Assembly (NCBI RefSeq): GCF_000017685.1
Contig: NC_010602.1
Coordinates: 930,001 to 994,000, forward strand
Direction of reading: 5' to 3'
DNA: 64,000 bases
DNA from: Leptospira biflexa serovar Patoc strain 'Patoc 1 (Paris)'
GTDB taxonomy: Bacteria; Spirochaetota; Leptospiria; Leptospirales; Leptospiraceae
Positions 57,501 through 64,000 of this stretch are shown one piece after another; the stretch's first letter is position 1; the number at the start of each line of letters is the position of its first letter. The notes below the pieces were generated by a model. The model searched no databases. It saw nothing but the letters and a program-made list of their open reading frames with translations, and had not been told where the DNA came from. Made by a program: the position numbers and the translations under genes.

Positions 57501-57673
57501 CCAATGCCAATCGAGAGATGATCGGACAAGATAATTGGGAATCCATGTCACATCGGTATAGTGGATATCCGCTGACAGAATCCAAACGGTTGTTACTCGA
57601 AACAATCAAAGAGTTTACTGGGAATCGATCACCTGATGATGACGTGACACTTGTGATCCTAGAAATTGAATGA
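54527..57673 (+). CDS. 7TM hybrid histidine kinase-receiver-SpoIIE phosphatase
   Basis: The 1048-residue frame starts at TTG 54527 (TTGGAA site nearby; TTG 54476 is an alternative with poor support). It contains a signal peptide, a 7TMR-DISM extracellular domain (about 35-180), seven membrane helices (about 200-400), HisKA with NTSHELKTPLNG (His near 421), HATPase_c with IIGNAIKFT, DTGIGIP and GGTGLGLAIS, a receiver with DDEPINRQVL and LDIMMPGMSG (about 680-800), and a C-terminal PP2C/SpoIIE phosphatase (about 840-1045) with GGDFFDF, IADVSGHGIPA and YTDGITEA. All key residues are intact. It lies between fliJ and fliI on the opposite strand, and is the only plus-strand gene in this block. Confidence 0.9.
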   Translation: MSHKYLQLIVLLWSQVLGSFSPVFATPLHELVEKSGGNPMHLEGDWEFYPRQFLSESERRDFPFQHLTVPGIWNSVLGSGEGYGTYRLVLQRPKNLENDQVFGIKILDVATASRVYWNGKFLGSSGVVSKSKDQSDPSYEFQLYPLPWQEGPNELLIEISNFQHSKGGMWEPPYIGEWDQLYKESEADLASSLFLAGSVFIIALYHFGLFYFRRTDRGNLLFGFAALLLALRTLFTGERFVFNELAPILSWNVCLRIEYFTFYLSPYLFFTFFRGFYPDYYPKWMHRSLLFPTLVFISFLLFLPTQIYPELNSYYQIVFLFGILMILQGVFRAAYHRKESGFLFLVGISTVAIAAFVDLLNANQIFYSVEAIPIGIFVFILVQSLTLSRRFSRAFSEVETLSKRLLALDKLKDEFLANTSHELKTPLNGIIGIAESMFDGIGGKLNQEQRQNLGMIVSSGKRLSSLVDDILDFSKMKNRDLDLDLKAIDLHQICDFVLVISRPLYVTKNLTVRNNVPIDFPPILGDEARLQQILFNIIGNAIKFTEKGRIDVSAEIIEKMAVISIRDTGIGIPKDKFGDIFRSFEQVDASTTRKFGGTGLGLAISKRLVELHGGNIWVESTPAEGSMFSFSLPLAREGEIPMEKPQLKKSEMWFGGDNFEFEPIEETQEELEGEKLRVIVVDDEPINRQVLKNHLTLIGCEVREAANGVDAIRLVRDEGPFELMVLDIMMPGMSGYDVCTVLRESYSLYQLPILFLTAKNQIADIIAALEAGGNDYLAKPFDKRELISRAKNLITLKKAVEEQNKFIAIQNELGLARKLQYSILPEEAPNVVGIKTEFYYEPMDSIGGDFFDFHAISETELGVLIADVSGHGIPAALVSAMLKIAFSTQVRLAKEPSQLLNQINSTLLGKMKGAFVTASYVYINLETKEMIHARCGHPPLIINRRGESKAKLSIPQGKLIGWIPELDIQEDRISIRSGDRIVLYTDGITEATNANREMIGQDNWESMSHRYSGYPLTESKRLLLETIKEFTGNRSPDDDVTLVILEIE

Positions 57674-57697
57674 GCAACGCTTCATTTGAGTTTTTTT
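57669..57697 (+). terminator. terminator of the hybrid kinase gene
   Basis: AATGAGC (57669-57675) pairs with GC-(T)-TCATT (57679-57686, with one bulge), overlapping the stop codon, and a run of seven T (57691-57697) follows shortly after. The layout is that of a weak intrinsic terminator for the plus-strand gene. Confidence 0.5.
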
Positions 57698-57770
57698 AGA
57701 GATGGACTTCGATTCAAAAAATTATTTCAAATTTTTTCGAGTGGAATGGTAGATGAAAATTCTAGGGATA

Positions 57771-59135
57771 CTAAAATTCGTCATCCATACGTGAGGAAGA
57801 TTGTAAAATTTGTTCCAATCGTTTGATGGCTTCGTTATAGGAAGATTTTTCTTCAATCCTTTGTCTTAAGTAATCATCGATTTGAGATTTTTTGTCGATG
57901 GCCATATCTATTTTTTCATCAGCACCTCTTACATAGGCATTGAGTAAGATAATATCCTCTGAGTTTTTGTACTTGGAGATGAGTTCTCGCACGATGGAGG
58001 CCCGCATATAGTGATCTTCATTTACAATTTTTTGCATGAGCCTTGAGAGAGAGGCGGGAACATCAATTGCTGGGTAATGGCTTTGTTCGGCGAGTTTTCT
58101 TGTGAGAACAATATGCCCGTCGATAAATCCTCTCACCTTATCGGCAACAATATCATCCATATCATCTTCGGCATCAGTTAAAACAGTATAAAATCCTGTA
58201 ATGGAACCTCCGTTATGTGAAGTTCCAGCACGTTCCACAAGTTTTGCCATTTTTGAAAATACACTGGAGGCATACCCTTTGGTCACTACAGGTTCTCCGA
58301 TCGACAATTCACGTAAGGCTTCGGCATACCTTGTGAGGGAATCCATATACAAATTCACTGACATTCCTTTCTCACGAAAGTATTCTGCAGCGGAACAAGC
58401 TAAGTTCGCACAACTCACTTGTTCCATTTTAGAGGAATCGGATGTGGCTACAAATACAACAGACCTTGCCAATGCTTCTTTTCCCAGTTCTACGTGGAGG
58501 AATTCGTTTACTTCACGGCCCCTTTCACCGATGAGAGCCACAACGTTGACATCGGCATTCGTATAACGCGCGATCATTCCTAGTAAACTGGATTTACCAA
58601 CACCAGATCCAGAAAAAATCCCAATCCTTTGCCCGCGTCCAACCGTTAACATCCCATCTATGGCACGAACTCCCGTTTCTAATATATCCGTGATGGGAGG
58701 TCGATCCAAAGGATTTAAAAATCTTGGTTCGGAAGCTCTTTCTTCTTTTGTGATGAGGATCCCTTTGTTATCGATGGGTTTACCGAGTCCATTTAGCACA
58801 CGACCGAGAAGTTCAGGACCAGCATTCAAAGTGATCTGACGTCCCGAAGAAAACACAAAGGCATGAGGAAATATTTCTTGTGTATCACCTAATGGCATTA
58901 AGGTGTATAAGTGATCTTTGAACCCAACAAGGACGCAAGCCAAATAACCTTTGTCAGACCCTCTTTCGACTTCTAAAATTTCCCCAACTTTGGAATCAGG
59001 GGGACCTTGTGAATAAATGACGTTTCCCACAACAGAAACAACGACCCCACTTTTGCGGATGGGTTCGATTTTTTCGACGACATTCAGGTATTTTGAAATG
59101 GCGTCGATATGTTCTGTGAATTTTTTTTCGATCAT
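57771..59135 (-). CDS. fliI: flagellar export ATPase FliI
   Basis: FliI is the F1-beta-like ATPase of flagellar type III secretion. The 454 residues show the Walker A GIFSGSGVGKSS (Lys181), the VVALIGERGREVNEF block, and conserved MDSLTRYAEALREL and GSITGFYTVLTDAEDDMDDI segments. All catalytic motifs are present. FliJ, its partner, is found about 3.3 kb away, beyond the kinase gene. The C-terminal region, ending in a charged short helix, is normal. Confidence 0.96.
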   Translation of the reverse strand: MIEKKFTEHIDAISKYLNVVEKIEPIRKSGVVVSVVGNVIYSQGPPDSKVGEILEVERGSDKGYLACVLVGFKDHLYTLMPLGDTQEIFPHAFVFSSGRQITLNAGPELLGRVLNGLGKPIDNKGILITKEERASEPRFLNPLDRPPITDILETGVRAIDGMLTVGRGQRIGIFSGSGVGKSSLLGMIARYTNADVNVVALIGERGREVNEFLHVELGKEALARSVVFVATSDSSKMEQVSCANLACSAAEYFREKGMSVNLYMDSLTRYAEALRELSIGEPVVTKGYASSVFSKMAKLVERAGTSHNGGSITGFYTVLTDAEDDMDDIVADKVRGFIDGHIVLTRKLAEQSHYPAIDVPASLSRLMQKIVNEDHYMRASIVRELISKYKNSEDIILLNAYVRGADEKIDMAIDKKSQIDDYLRQRIEEKSSYNEAIKRLEQILQSSSRMDDEF

Positions 59136-59202
59136 GGGGTCTTTTCACTCATCCAATCATGTGACATAATTAAATCAAGCGAATTGAGACCAAAAACTGG
59201 CC

Positions 59203-59251
59203 CAGAGAGAGAACCTGAGTTGAATATTCTCTCTGCCTTTTAGCGGCAGAG
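59203..59251 (-). terminator. tandem hairpins after the lipoprotein gene
   Basis: CTCTGCC (59231-59237) pairs with GGCAGAG (59245-59251), around the lipoprotein stop, and beyond it AGAGAGAA pairs with TTCTCTCT (about 59205-59232). On the minus strand a short T run follows (complement of AAAAA at about 59194). These probably terminate or attenuate transcription ahead of fliI. Confidence 0.45.
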
Positions 59252-60070
59252 TTTGATTTGGTCGATATTTGTGATCTGTTTGGGAGTAGGCAATTTTTTC
59301 CCAAGTACAACATTGCCCCCTTCGGTGAGAGTTGCGGATTCATAGGCCCATTTCCCGAAGTTTGTGGAAATGGTAAAACAATCTGGGAAGGATTTGGTTT
59401 CCACCAATTCCGTTCCATTCCAAACCAAAATGCGATCAGGTGTCCTGACATACAATTTGTTCCCATCTTCTGCCCAACGAATTCCATACAATGGGAGTGC
59501 TGTCCAAAAACTGAGTGGGAAGGATTGCACTTTTTTGTCTTTGGTTTGTAAGATCGAAAGTTCAAATTCTGTGAATTCATCTTCTTTTGTGGGATTTGCC
59601 GTAATGAGAGCGACTAAATTTCCATTCGGAGATGGTGCCATTTGGAAGATGATTTTTTTTTCGGGAGTGGCAGGGTAAGAAAATGCCCCGCCTACTTCTG
59701 GATAAATGGAAAGGGTTTGGTTGAGTGTACCATATTCATCATCTTTTCCGTATAACACAAATAATGTGTTTGATTTGGTATGATAAAAGATTCCATCACC
59801 TAACGACCAGGATGGTAAGTCCCATTCCCGAAGGACTTTCCCACCAGTGCCTGCATTCTCAATGAGTTTGATTTTGCTTTTATAATTCCGTTTGTCAGTG
59901 GTTCCATTGAGAGGGTTCCATGAATCTTTTTCTTGGTAGTGAACTGTCAGGACAAGATTGATATTCGGATCATTACTGGGAGAAATTTCATCTGTGAGTT
60001 GGGAATCACGCCATACCAATTGTGAACATCCAAAGGCAGCCAAAAGAAGGAATGGGAGTAGGGTTTTCAT
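59240..60070 (-). CDS. lipoprotein with propeller-like repeats, unknown function
   Basis: The ATG at 60070 gives 276 residues, starting with a lipoprotein signal ending LLAAFGC (Cys at about 15). The rest (about 20-270) has repeated strands with WD/PD40-like turns (SPNGNLVALI, WAEDGNKLYV, DRILVWNG), so a beta-propeller is likely. No enzymatic motif is seen. A longer frame to 60109 is less likely because the lipobox is best placed from 60070. It lies after a strong terminator and before fliI on the same strand. Confidence 0.7.
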   Translation of the reverse strand: MKTLLPFLLLAAFGCSQLVWRDSQLTDEISPSNDPNINLVLTVHYQEKDSWNPLNGTTDKRNYKSKIKLIENAGTGGKVLREWDLPSWSLGDGIFYHTKSNTLFVLYGKDDEYGTLNQTLSIYPEVGGAFSYPATPEKKIIFQMAPSPNGNLVALITANPTKEDEFTEFELSILQTKDKKVQSFPLSFWTALPLYGIRWAEDGNKLYVRTPDRILVWNGTELVETKSFPDCFTISTNFGKWAYESATLTEGGNVVLGKKLPTPKQITNIDQIKLCR

Positions 60071-60108
60071 AGAAAATGAGCATAGGGCATTTGTTATGCC
60101 TGTAAACA

Positions 60109-60131
60109 AAAAAGGGGACCTGTTGTCCCCT
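60109..60131 (-). terminator. Rho-independent terminator of the zinc-ribbon gene
   Basis: GTCCCC (60126-60131) and GGGGAC (60115-60120) form a perfect 6-base stem with a 5-base loop, and on the minus strand the stem is followed by six T (complement of 60109-60114). It lies 30 bases past the stop of the zinc-ribbon gene and would separate it from the lipoprotein gene. Confidence 0.85.
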
Positions 60132-60160
60132 CTCAGTTAGAAAAGTGCCAAGAAAAGGTT

Positions 60161-60475
60161 TTATTTTCCTTTTTTTGCTTTTGCCTTTTCTTTATTCTTT
60201 TGGTCGATTTCCGCTCTATGTGTGTCACAAAGTCTGTAAAGAATTCCTGTTACCGGGTTTTTACGAGTTACTTTGGTACCACAAACGATGCAAAGACCTT
60301 GTGCTCTTCTTCTTTTGTAAAGTTGTTGCACTCTCTCCGCTCCAGATGCTTTGTATTTGGAGATTTGGATTCTGAATCCTTTGAAGAGATAATTCCCAAT
60401 CGACTTCTCTGGGTCTTTTTTAAGATCCTCTGCAATTTTATCGATTTGTCCTGGGCCTACTTTTTGTGGTTCCAT
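60161..60475 (-). CDS. small zinc-ribbon protein, unknown function
   Basis: The 104 residues hold a helical, charged N-terminal part (about 1-55) and a zinc-ribbon-like site CIVCG (Cys62, Cys65) with LCDTHR (Cys83, His86), followed by a very basic Lys-rich tail (KNKEKAKAKKGK). The basic tail and ribbon suggest nucleic-acid or ribosome binding. A promoter at 60545-60573 and a terminator at 60109-60131 make it a single-gene unit. I do not recognise the family. Confidence 0.7.
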   Translation of the reverse strand: MEPQKVGPGQIDKIAEDLKKDPEKSIGNYLFKGFRIQISKYKASGAERVQQLYKRRRAQGLCIVCGTKVTRKNPVTGILYRLCDTHRAEIDQKNKEKAKAKKGK

Positions 60476-60544
60476 AGCTTTCTTTTTCCTTTAAATTAAA
60501 TTTATATTTTTTTTTGACGAAGGGAAATCCCTTGCGCTAACAAG

Positions 60545-60573
60545 AGTATCTCTCTTCTTTCTGAAAAATTCAA
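60545..60573 (-). promoter_or_regulatory. promoter of the zinc-ribbon gene
   Basis: On the minus strand a TTGAAT -35 (60568-60573) and GATACT -10 (60545-60550) are separated by exactly 17 bases. The 5' leader would be about 65-70 bases, with a small AAGGG/CCCTT hairpin and an AAAGGAAAAAG ribosome site. Confidence 0.55.
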
Positions 60574-60648
60574 GATATTTTTTTCACCGAATAACAATTT
60601 TTTGATGTTTTGCGATGTTTTTTTTCTAAAACGTTTGATAGGTGATAC

Positions 60649-61320
60649 TTATTTTTGAATCAGTTTGATTTGAATTGCTTTCGGAAAACTAGGACAGGTT
60701 TCTACACAAAGTCCACAACCCGTACAATTTGTTTGTGAAAAAACAGGCAAATTCCCTTTAAATTTAACTGTTTTTTCAATAGGGCAGGTAACAAAACAAG
60801 CATTACAGGTTGATTCACCTGTTTTTTCATTGATACAAAAGTCTTTGATTAGCTTCGCCTTACCAAACTTTGGTGTAGTTTCGGACACTTCGTACGGTAT
60901 GAGTGCCTCTTCTGGACAGGAAGTGATGCAAGGCCAATCAGTGCAAAGATGGCATGCTTTTGCATTCGGATCAAAATGAGGGAAAGACTTATCGGAATCT
61001 GTTGCTGTAACAGGGAATAAGACGGCGTAAGGGCAGGCAAAAATACATTCGTTACACCCAGTGCATAAAGAAAAAAAATCCGAAGAAGCCCCTGGTGGTA
61101 AAGACAAGGTTTGGAACATTTTTGTTTTCCGTTTCCGGACAGAAGTCGGTTTTGGCTTCTTCTGTGCTTTTGTTTCTTTGGAAATTTGTTTCTGTTTGGG
61201 ATTTGGACCTGTTTCCTCTTCCCAAACTTCTTTGATGGCTTCTGAGATTTCTTCCGCTTTGGTAAAGGTAAATTGGAATACGGATTTAAAACCTTCTCGG
61301 AATAGATCCTTTCGTTTCAT
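60649..61320 (-). CDS. four-cluster 4Fe-4S ferredoxin-type protein
   Basis: The 223-residue protein has a basic N-terminal region (about 40-68) and sixteen cysteines arranged for four [4Fe-4S] clusters: CTGCNECIFACP (Cys86-96), CHLCTDWPCITSCP (Cys123-135), Cys162 with CNACFVTCP (Cys172-179) and CTGCGLCVETCP (Cys199-209). This is the NapF/NapG/MauM-type polyferredoxin layout, an electron carrier in respiratory or redox reactions. No signal peptide is visible, so it is cytoplasmic or membrane-peripheral. It begins directly at the end of murA (61320 vs 61321), so co-transcription is likely. Confidence 0.85.
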   Translation of the reverse strand: MKRKDLFREGFKSVFQFTFTKAEEISEAIKEVWEEETGPNPKQKQISKETKAQKKPKPTSVRKRKTKMFQTLSLPPGASSDFFSLCTGCNECIFACPYAVLFPVTATDSDKSFPHFDPNAKACHLCTDWPCITSCPEEALIPYEVSETTPKFGKAKLIKDFCINEKTGESTCNACFVTCPIEKTVKFKGNLPVFSQTNCTGCGLCVETCPSFPKAIQIKLIQK

Positions 61321-62643
61321 TTAACTCGGAATTCTTTCGATTTGGGCTCCAAGGGATCGTAACCTTGTGTCAATGGATTCAAACCCTCTGTCAATTTGAA
61401 CAATGTTATGGATCTCGCTTTGGCCTTCTGCGCAGAGTGCTGCGATGATCATGGCCATCCCAGCACGAATGTCGGGACTTGCCACTCGTTGTCCATACAA
61501 ACGATTGGCACCAATCACGATGGCACGGTGCGGGTCACAGAGGATGATTTGGGCACCCATAGCGATGATATGATCCACAAAGAAGAGTCTGGATTCAAAG
61601 AGTTTTTCATGGATGAGGACTGTCCCTTTACACTGAGTGGCAGTGACCAAAGCAACGGAAGTCATGTCGGCCGGGAAACCTGGCCAAGGTGCATCATCAA
61701 TTTTGGGAGTGGCACCATGGTAGTCAGGGATGATTTCCATTTTTTGGTCGGATGGGACAAGGATGCCTGTTTCAGTGGGTCGCACTTCGATCCCAAGTCT
61801 TGAGTAGACCATTCGGATCATTCGAATGTCTTCCGGGTTTACGTCGGTGATATGGATCTCCCCTCCCGTCACGGCGGCAAGGCTGATAAAGGAACCCACT
61901 TCTAAATAGTCGGAACCAATGCGGTGTTTGAGACCACCTTCTGGAGAAGAAAGGGAAGTGACTCCTGTGATCGTGAGTCGGTTTGTCCCAATTCCATCTA
62001 TTTTAGCACCAGCGGCTTCCAAAAATCGGCAAAGGCCTTGGACATGAGGTTCGGATGCGGCATTCCGAATGATCGTGGTGCCTTCTGCAAACACGGCGGC
62101 CATCACTGCATTTTCTGTAGCCGTGACAGAGGTTTCATCGAGTAAAATGTCTTTTCCGAACAATCTGTCGGCAGTGAGCATGTACCCATCTGGGAAAACT
62201 TCGATTTTGGCGCCAAGGGCTTCGAGGGCGAGAAGGTGAGTGTCCATCCGGCGACGTCCAATTTTGTCTCCACCAGGTTTTGGCAAAAACACTCGGCCTG
62301 TACGGGCAAGGATTGGTCCTGCGAGAGTCACAGCCCCTCGGAGTTGGGAACAAAGTTCGTAAGGTAAGTCCGATTTCACTGGATTTTTTTTCTGGAAGAG
62401 GTAGGATCCTTTTGTATCCAGAGATGTGATCTCTACACCAATGTGGCGGAGGACATCCATGAGTTTCAGGACATCGGCAATTTCAGGTAGGTTTTCTAAA
62501 ATGACGTCCCCTTCCCAAAGTAGGAGAGCTCCAAGCAGTGGAAGGGCCTCGTTTTTATTCCCTTGGGGAACAATTGTCCCGTGGAGTGGATTTTTGCCGA
62601 TAATTTTGAAGTAGGAAGAGCTCACCTTACTTCCATTCGACAC
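61321..62643 (-). CDS. murA: UDP-N-acetylglucosamine enolpyruvyl transferase with Asp in the active loop
   Basis: MurA does the first committed step of peptidoglycan synthesis, transferring enolpyruvate to UDP-GlcNAc. The 440 residues match the family well: [12 protein letters not shown] (catalytic Lys30), the loop [14 protein letters not shown] and the C-terminal [15 protein letters not shown]. The loop residue that is normally Cys (E. coli Cys115), the target of fosfomycin, is Asp126 (codon 62266-62268). Asp variants are active but not alkylated by fosfomycin, as in Chlamydia, Mycobacterium and Borrelia. The gene is followed immediately by the polyferredoxin gene. Confidence 0.96.
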   Translation of the reverse strand: MSNGSKVSSSYFKIIGKNPLHGTIVPQGNKNEALPLLGALLLWEGDVILENLPEIADVLKLMDVLRHIGVEITSLDTKGSYLFQKKNPVKSDLPYELCSQLRGAVTLAGPILARTGRVFLPKPGGDKIGRRRMDTHLLALEALGAKIEVFPDGYMLTADRLFGKDILLDETSVTATENAVMAAVFAEGTTIIRNAASEPHVQGLCRFLEAAGAKIDGIGTNRLTITGVTSLSSPEGGLKHRIGSDYLEVGSFISLAAVTGGEIHITDVNPEDIRMIRMVYSRLGIEVRPTETGILVPSDQKMEIIPDYHGATPKIDDAPWPGFPADMTSVALVTATQCKGTVLIHEKLFESRLFFVDHIIAMGAQIILCDPHRAIVIGANRLYGQRVASPDIRAGMAMIIAALCAEGQSEIHNIVQIDRGFESIDTRLRSLGAQIERIPS

Positions 62644-62669
62644 AACAGAGATATGAGGAAAAGTAATTT

Positions 62670-63812
62670 ATGATTTTTATGGCACAGGTCGTTTGGATTT
62701 TTCCAAAATTTGATTCAATCTACATCTTTTACATCGTACTCATGGGACTTGCTGCCTTCATTTATATTAAGATCATGAACTATTTGCATCATAAACAAGC
62801 AAATGTCGTAAACCATTGGGTCGAATTTCAAAGGTATGCCATTGCCAGAAAGTGCAACCAGGTAGAACTCAATATCTTACATAGTTTTTATGATGATCTC
62901 AACGCAGAAGAACGGGAAGTGTATCTTTTGCCTGAAAACCGAAACAAACTCAAAAATGCATTGTATCGCTATTTTTTAAAATCGAATGCCAATACCACGG
63001 AAAAGGAAGTGAATTTGTTTGATAAACTCTTTCGGTCAGGAGTGGAATTCAAAAAAGAAATTTTATCGCTGAATGATTTGACAGTCGGGGAAGTGGGAGC
63101 CTTGGAAGCCGATGGAAGAGAGGAACTCACTTATGTGATGCAAAAAACGGCAGATGAATTGTTATTATCAGCAAAAGGAATCTCCAAAGACTTACTCGTT
63201 CCTGGGAAAGAGGCAAAATTATATGTCTTCAGGCCAAGTAGCGGTGGTTATCTTTTGGATGGAAGCGTTCTTCGTACCAATGAAAGTGGACTTATCTTTC
63301 ACTTTAATGGGAAGATCGAACGTAAGGGTGAATCCCATTTGATGTTAACCGATAAGATTTCCATTACAGTTTCTCCTTGGCCACCACCTGAACAAAAAAA
63401 AGATTTGGAACTCGATAAAAACAAATTATTACTCAGTGAAGAAAACATTGATAAACAGTTAGAAGTTTTGAAACGAATCGCAAAAGACCAAAAGGAAAAT
63501 AATGAAAAAAGATTTGATATCAAGGAAACGGCAAAACCTTTCATCACACTTTCGGAACGATTGAGTGACCGAGGGATTTTATTTACCTTCCCTTCGGGGA
63601 TCTCTTCTGAGATTTGGAAACACCAAGACCTTTGGGAAGTGATTTTTAGTTTCGAAAAGGGACCTGAGTTTCGGATTCGTTCAAAAATGATGCCCACCAA
63701 ACAAAAGTCAGATTTGTATCTTTTACGATATGTCGATGCCGATGAGGAGATGCGGAAATCTTTGTATGAAGAAATCCGCAAACGTGGAGGAGTAAGAGAG
63801 GTGTTAACATAA
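62670..63812 (+). CDS. membrane-anchored PilZ/YcgR-like protein
   Basis: The 380 residues begin with one membrane helix (about 15-40), then a helical part (about 45-135), then two beta-rich domains. The first (about 145-240) resembles a YcgR-N/PilZN domain; the second (about 280-380) resembles PilZ, ending in VDADEEMRKSLYEEIRKRG. An RxxxR c-di-GMP motif is not evident. By analogy with YcgR, it could act at the flagellum. It starts 26 bases from the divergent murA start. Confidence 0.55.
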   Translation: MIFMAQVVWIFPKFDSIYIFYIVLMGLAAFIYIKIMNYLHHKQANVVNHWVEFQRYAIARKCNQVELNILHSFYDDLNAEEREVYLLPENRNKLKNALYRYFLKSNANTTEKEVNLFDKLFRSGVEFKKEILSLNDLTVGEVGALEADGREELTYVMQKTADELLLSAKGISKDLLVPGKEAKLYVFRPSSGGYLLDGSVLRTNESGLIFHFNGKIERKGESHLMLTDKISITVSPWPPPEQKKDLELDKNKLLLSEENIDKQLEVLKRIAKDQKENNEKRFDIKETAKPFITLSERLSDRGILFTFPSGISSEIWKHQDLWEVIFSFEKGPEFRIRSKMMPTKQKSDLYLLRYVDADEEMRKSLYEEIRKRGGVREVLT

Positions 63813-63823
63813 TCCTCTCTTAC
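63792..63823. terminator. convergent terminator hairpin
   Basis: GTAAGAGAGG (63792-63801) and CCTCTCTTAC (63814-63823) form a perfect 10-base stem with a 12-base loop between two converging genes, overlapping the end of the PilZ-like gene. A strong T run is lacking. Confidence 0.6.
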
Positions 63824-63826
63824 ATC

Positions 63827-64000
63827 TTATAAACTTTCGGGGAAAGCACCTTTGGATGGTGTTTTTGCTTCTTTTGATAATAAAATCAAATCTACCTTGG
63901 GGATTTCTTTTCCTGAGGTAAGTTTGGAACCCATAGCTTCCCAAGATCCAACAGTTAACGAAAATGACAATAGATACTCTAAGTTCTTAAGTTCCGGCAA
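63827..64000 (-). CDS. C-terminal end of an unknown protein (start outside window)
   Basis: The minus-strand frame is open from the window edge to a TAA at 63827-63829, giving the last 57 residues of a protein. The visible part has a hydrophobic segment (about LEYLLSFSLTVGSW) followed by a charged tail with Lys, Pro and Ser. The convergent hairpin at 63792-63823 follows its stop, which supports it being a real gene end. No family can be assigned from so short a fragment. Confidence 0.5.
   Translation of the reverse strand: MPELKNLEYLLSFSLTVGSWEAMGSKLTSGKEIPKVDLILLSKEAKTPSKGAFPESL

Noticed and set aside
1..64000. tRNA, rRNA, insertion sequence, prophage, CRISPR array
   Set aside because: No cloverleaf, rRNA, transposase, integrase or regularly spaced repeats were seen on either strand.

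Overview
This window looks like a chromosomal segment of a spirochete of the genus Leptospira. The supporting signs are an AT-rich genome, an FlbB-type periplasmic flagellar collar gene beside fliJ, an flhF-flhG-fliA cluster, many lipoproteins with relaxed spirochetal lipoboxes, LpxK-type lipid A synthesis, frequent TTG/GTG starts, and a MurA with Asp in place of the fosfomycin-reactive Cys. Species cannot be fixed from the sequence alone. I see no rRNA, tRNA, insertion sequence, prophage or CRISPR array. The window is densely coded and no gene-free stretch exceeds about 280 bases; the largest is 37031-37307, which holds only a palindrome and promoter-like sequence.

Layout. 1-10362 (+): an AsmA/YdbH-like protein (5' end outside the window), a YdbL-like DUF1318 lipoprotein and a giant 2644-residue lipoprotein (propeller, TPR-like and CHAT-like parts), translationally linked. 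10359-15715: a zinc aminopeptidase (-) facing an HtrA protease, aminotransferase, murI and purM (+). 15705-25411 (-): an eight-gene chemotaxis operon reading mcp, cheW, cheA, cheB, a kinase-like protein with a pseudo-receiver, two CheY-like receivers and a 7TM/PAS histidine kinase. 25506-27825 (-): a metallopeptidase lipoprotein and an outer-membrane beta-barrel. 27845-35480 (+): a small exported protein, a membrane RsbU-type phosphatase, enoyl-CoA hydratase, DUF192 lipoprotein, glycogen phosphorylase, a receiver, a HEAT-repeat protein and an exported protein, meeting a surface protein gene on the minus strand (35477-37030).

37308-44417: a small orphan gene, then polysaccharide export (wzm, wzt), ugd, a thioredoxin-TPR protein (-), hisE and lpxK. 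MnmC is split into two adjacent minus-strand genes (43221-45167). 45355-53124 (+): a flagellar/regulatory operon of flhF, flhG, a membrane protein, fliA, a FapA-like protein, two structural or unknown proteins, remA and gmk. 53195-60475: the flagellar export genes fliI, fliJ and flbB (-) are split by a plus-strand 7TM hybrid kinase-receiver-SpoIIE phosphatase; a lipoprotein and a zinc-ribbon protein follow. 60649-64000: a polyferredoxin, murA, a PilZ-like membrane protein and the 3' end of an unknown gene.

The unifying theme is motility and envelope biology: chemotaxis signalling, flagellar placement (FlhF/FlhG), the sigma-28 switch and export ATPase sit beside lipid A, O-polysaccharide, peptidoglycan and possible lipid-bridge genes. 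The most unusual signals are the operon with the giant lipoprotein, five EFGLF-type repeats in the CheA linker, structured RNA leaders at flhG and fliA, the kinase gene lying between fliI and fliJ, and the Asp-type MurA.
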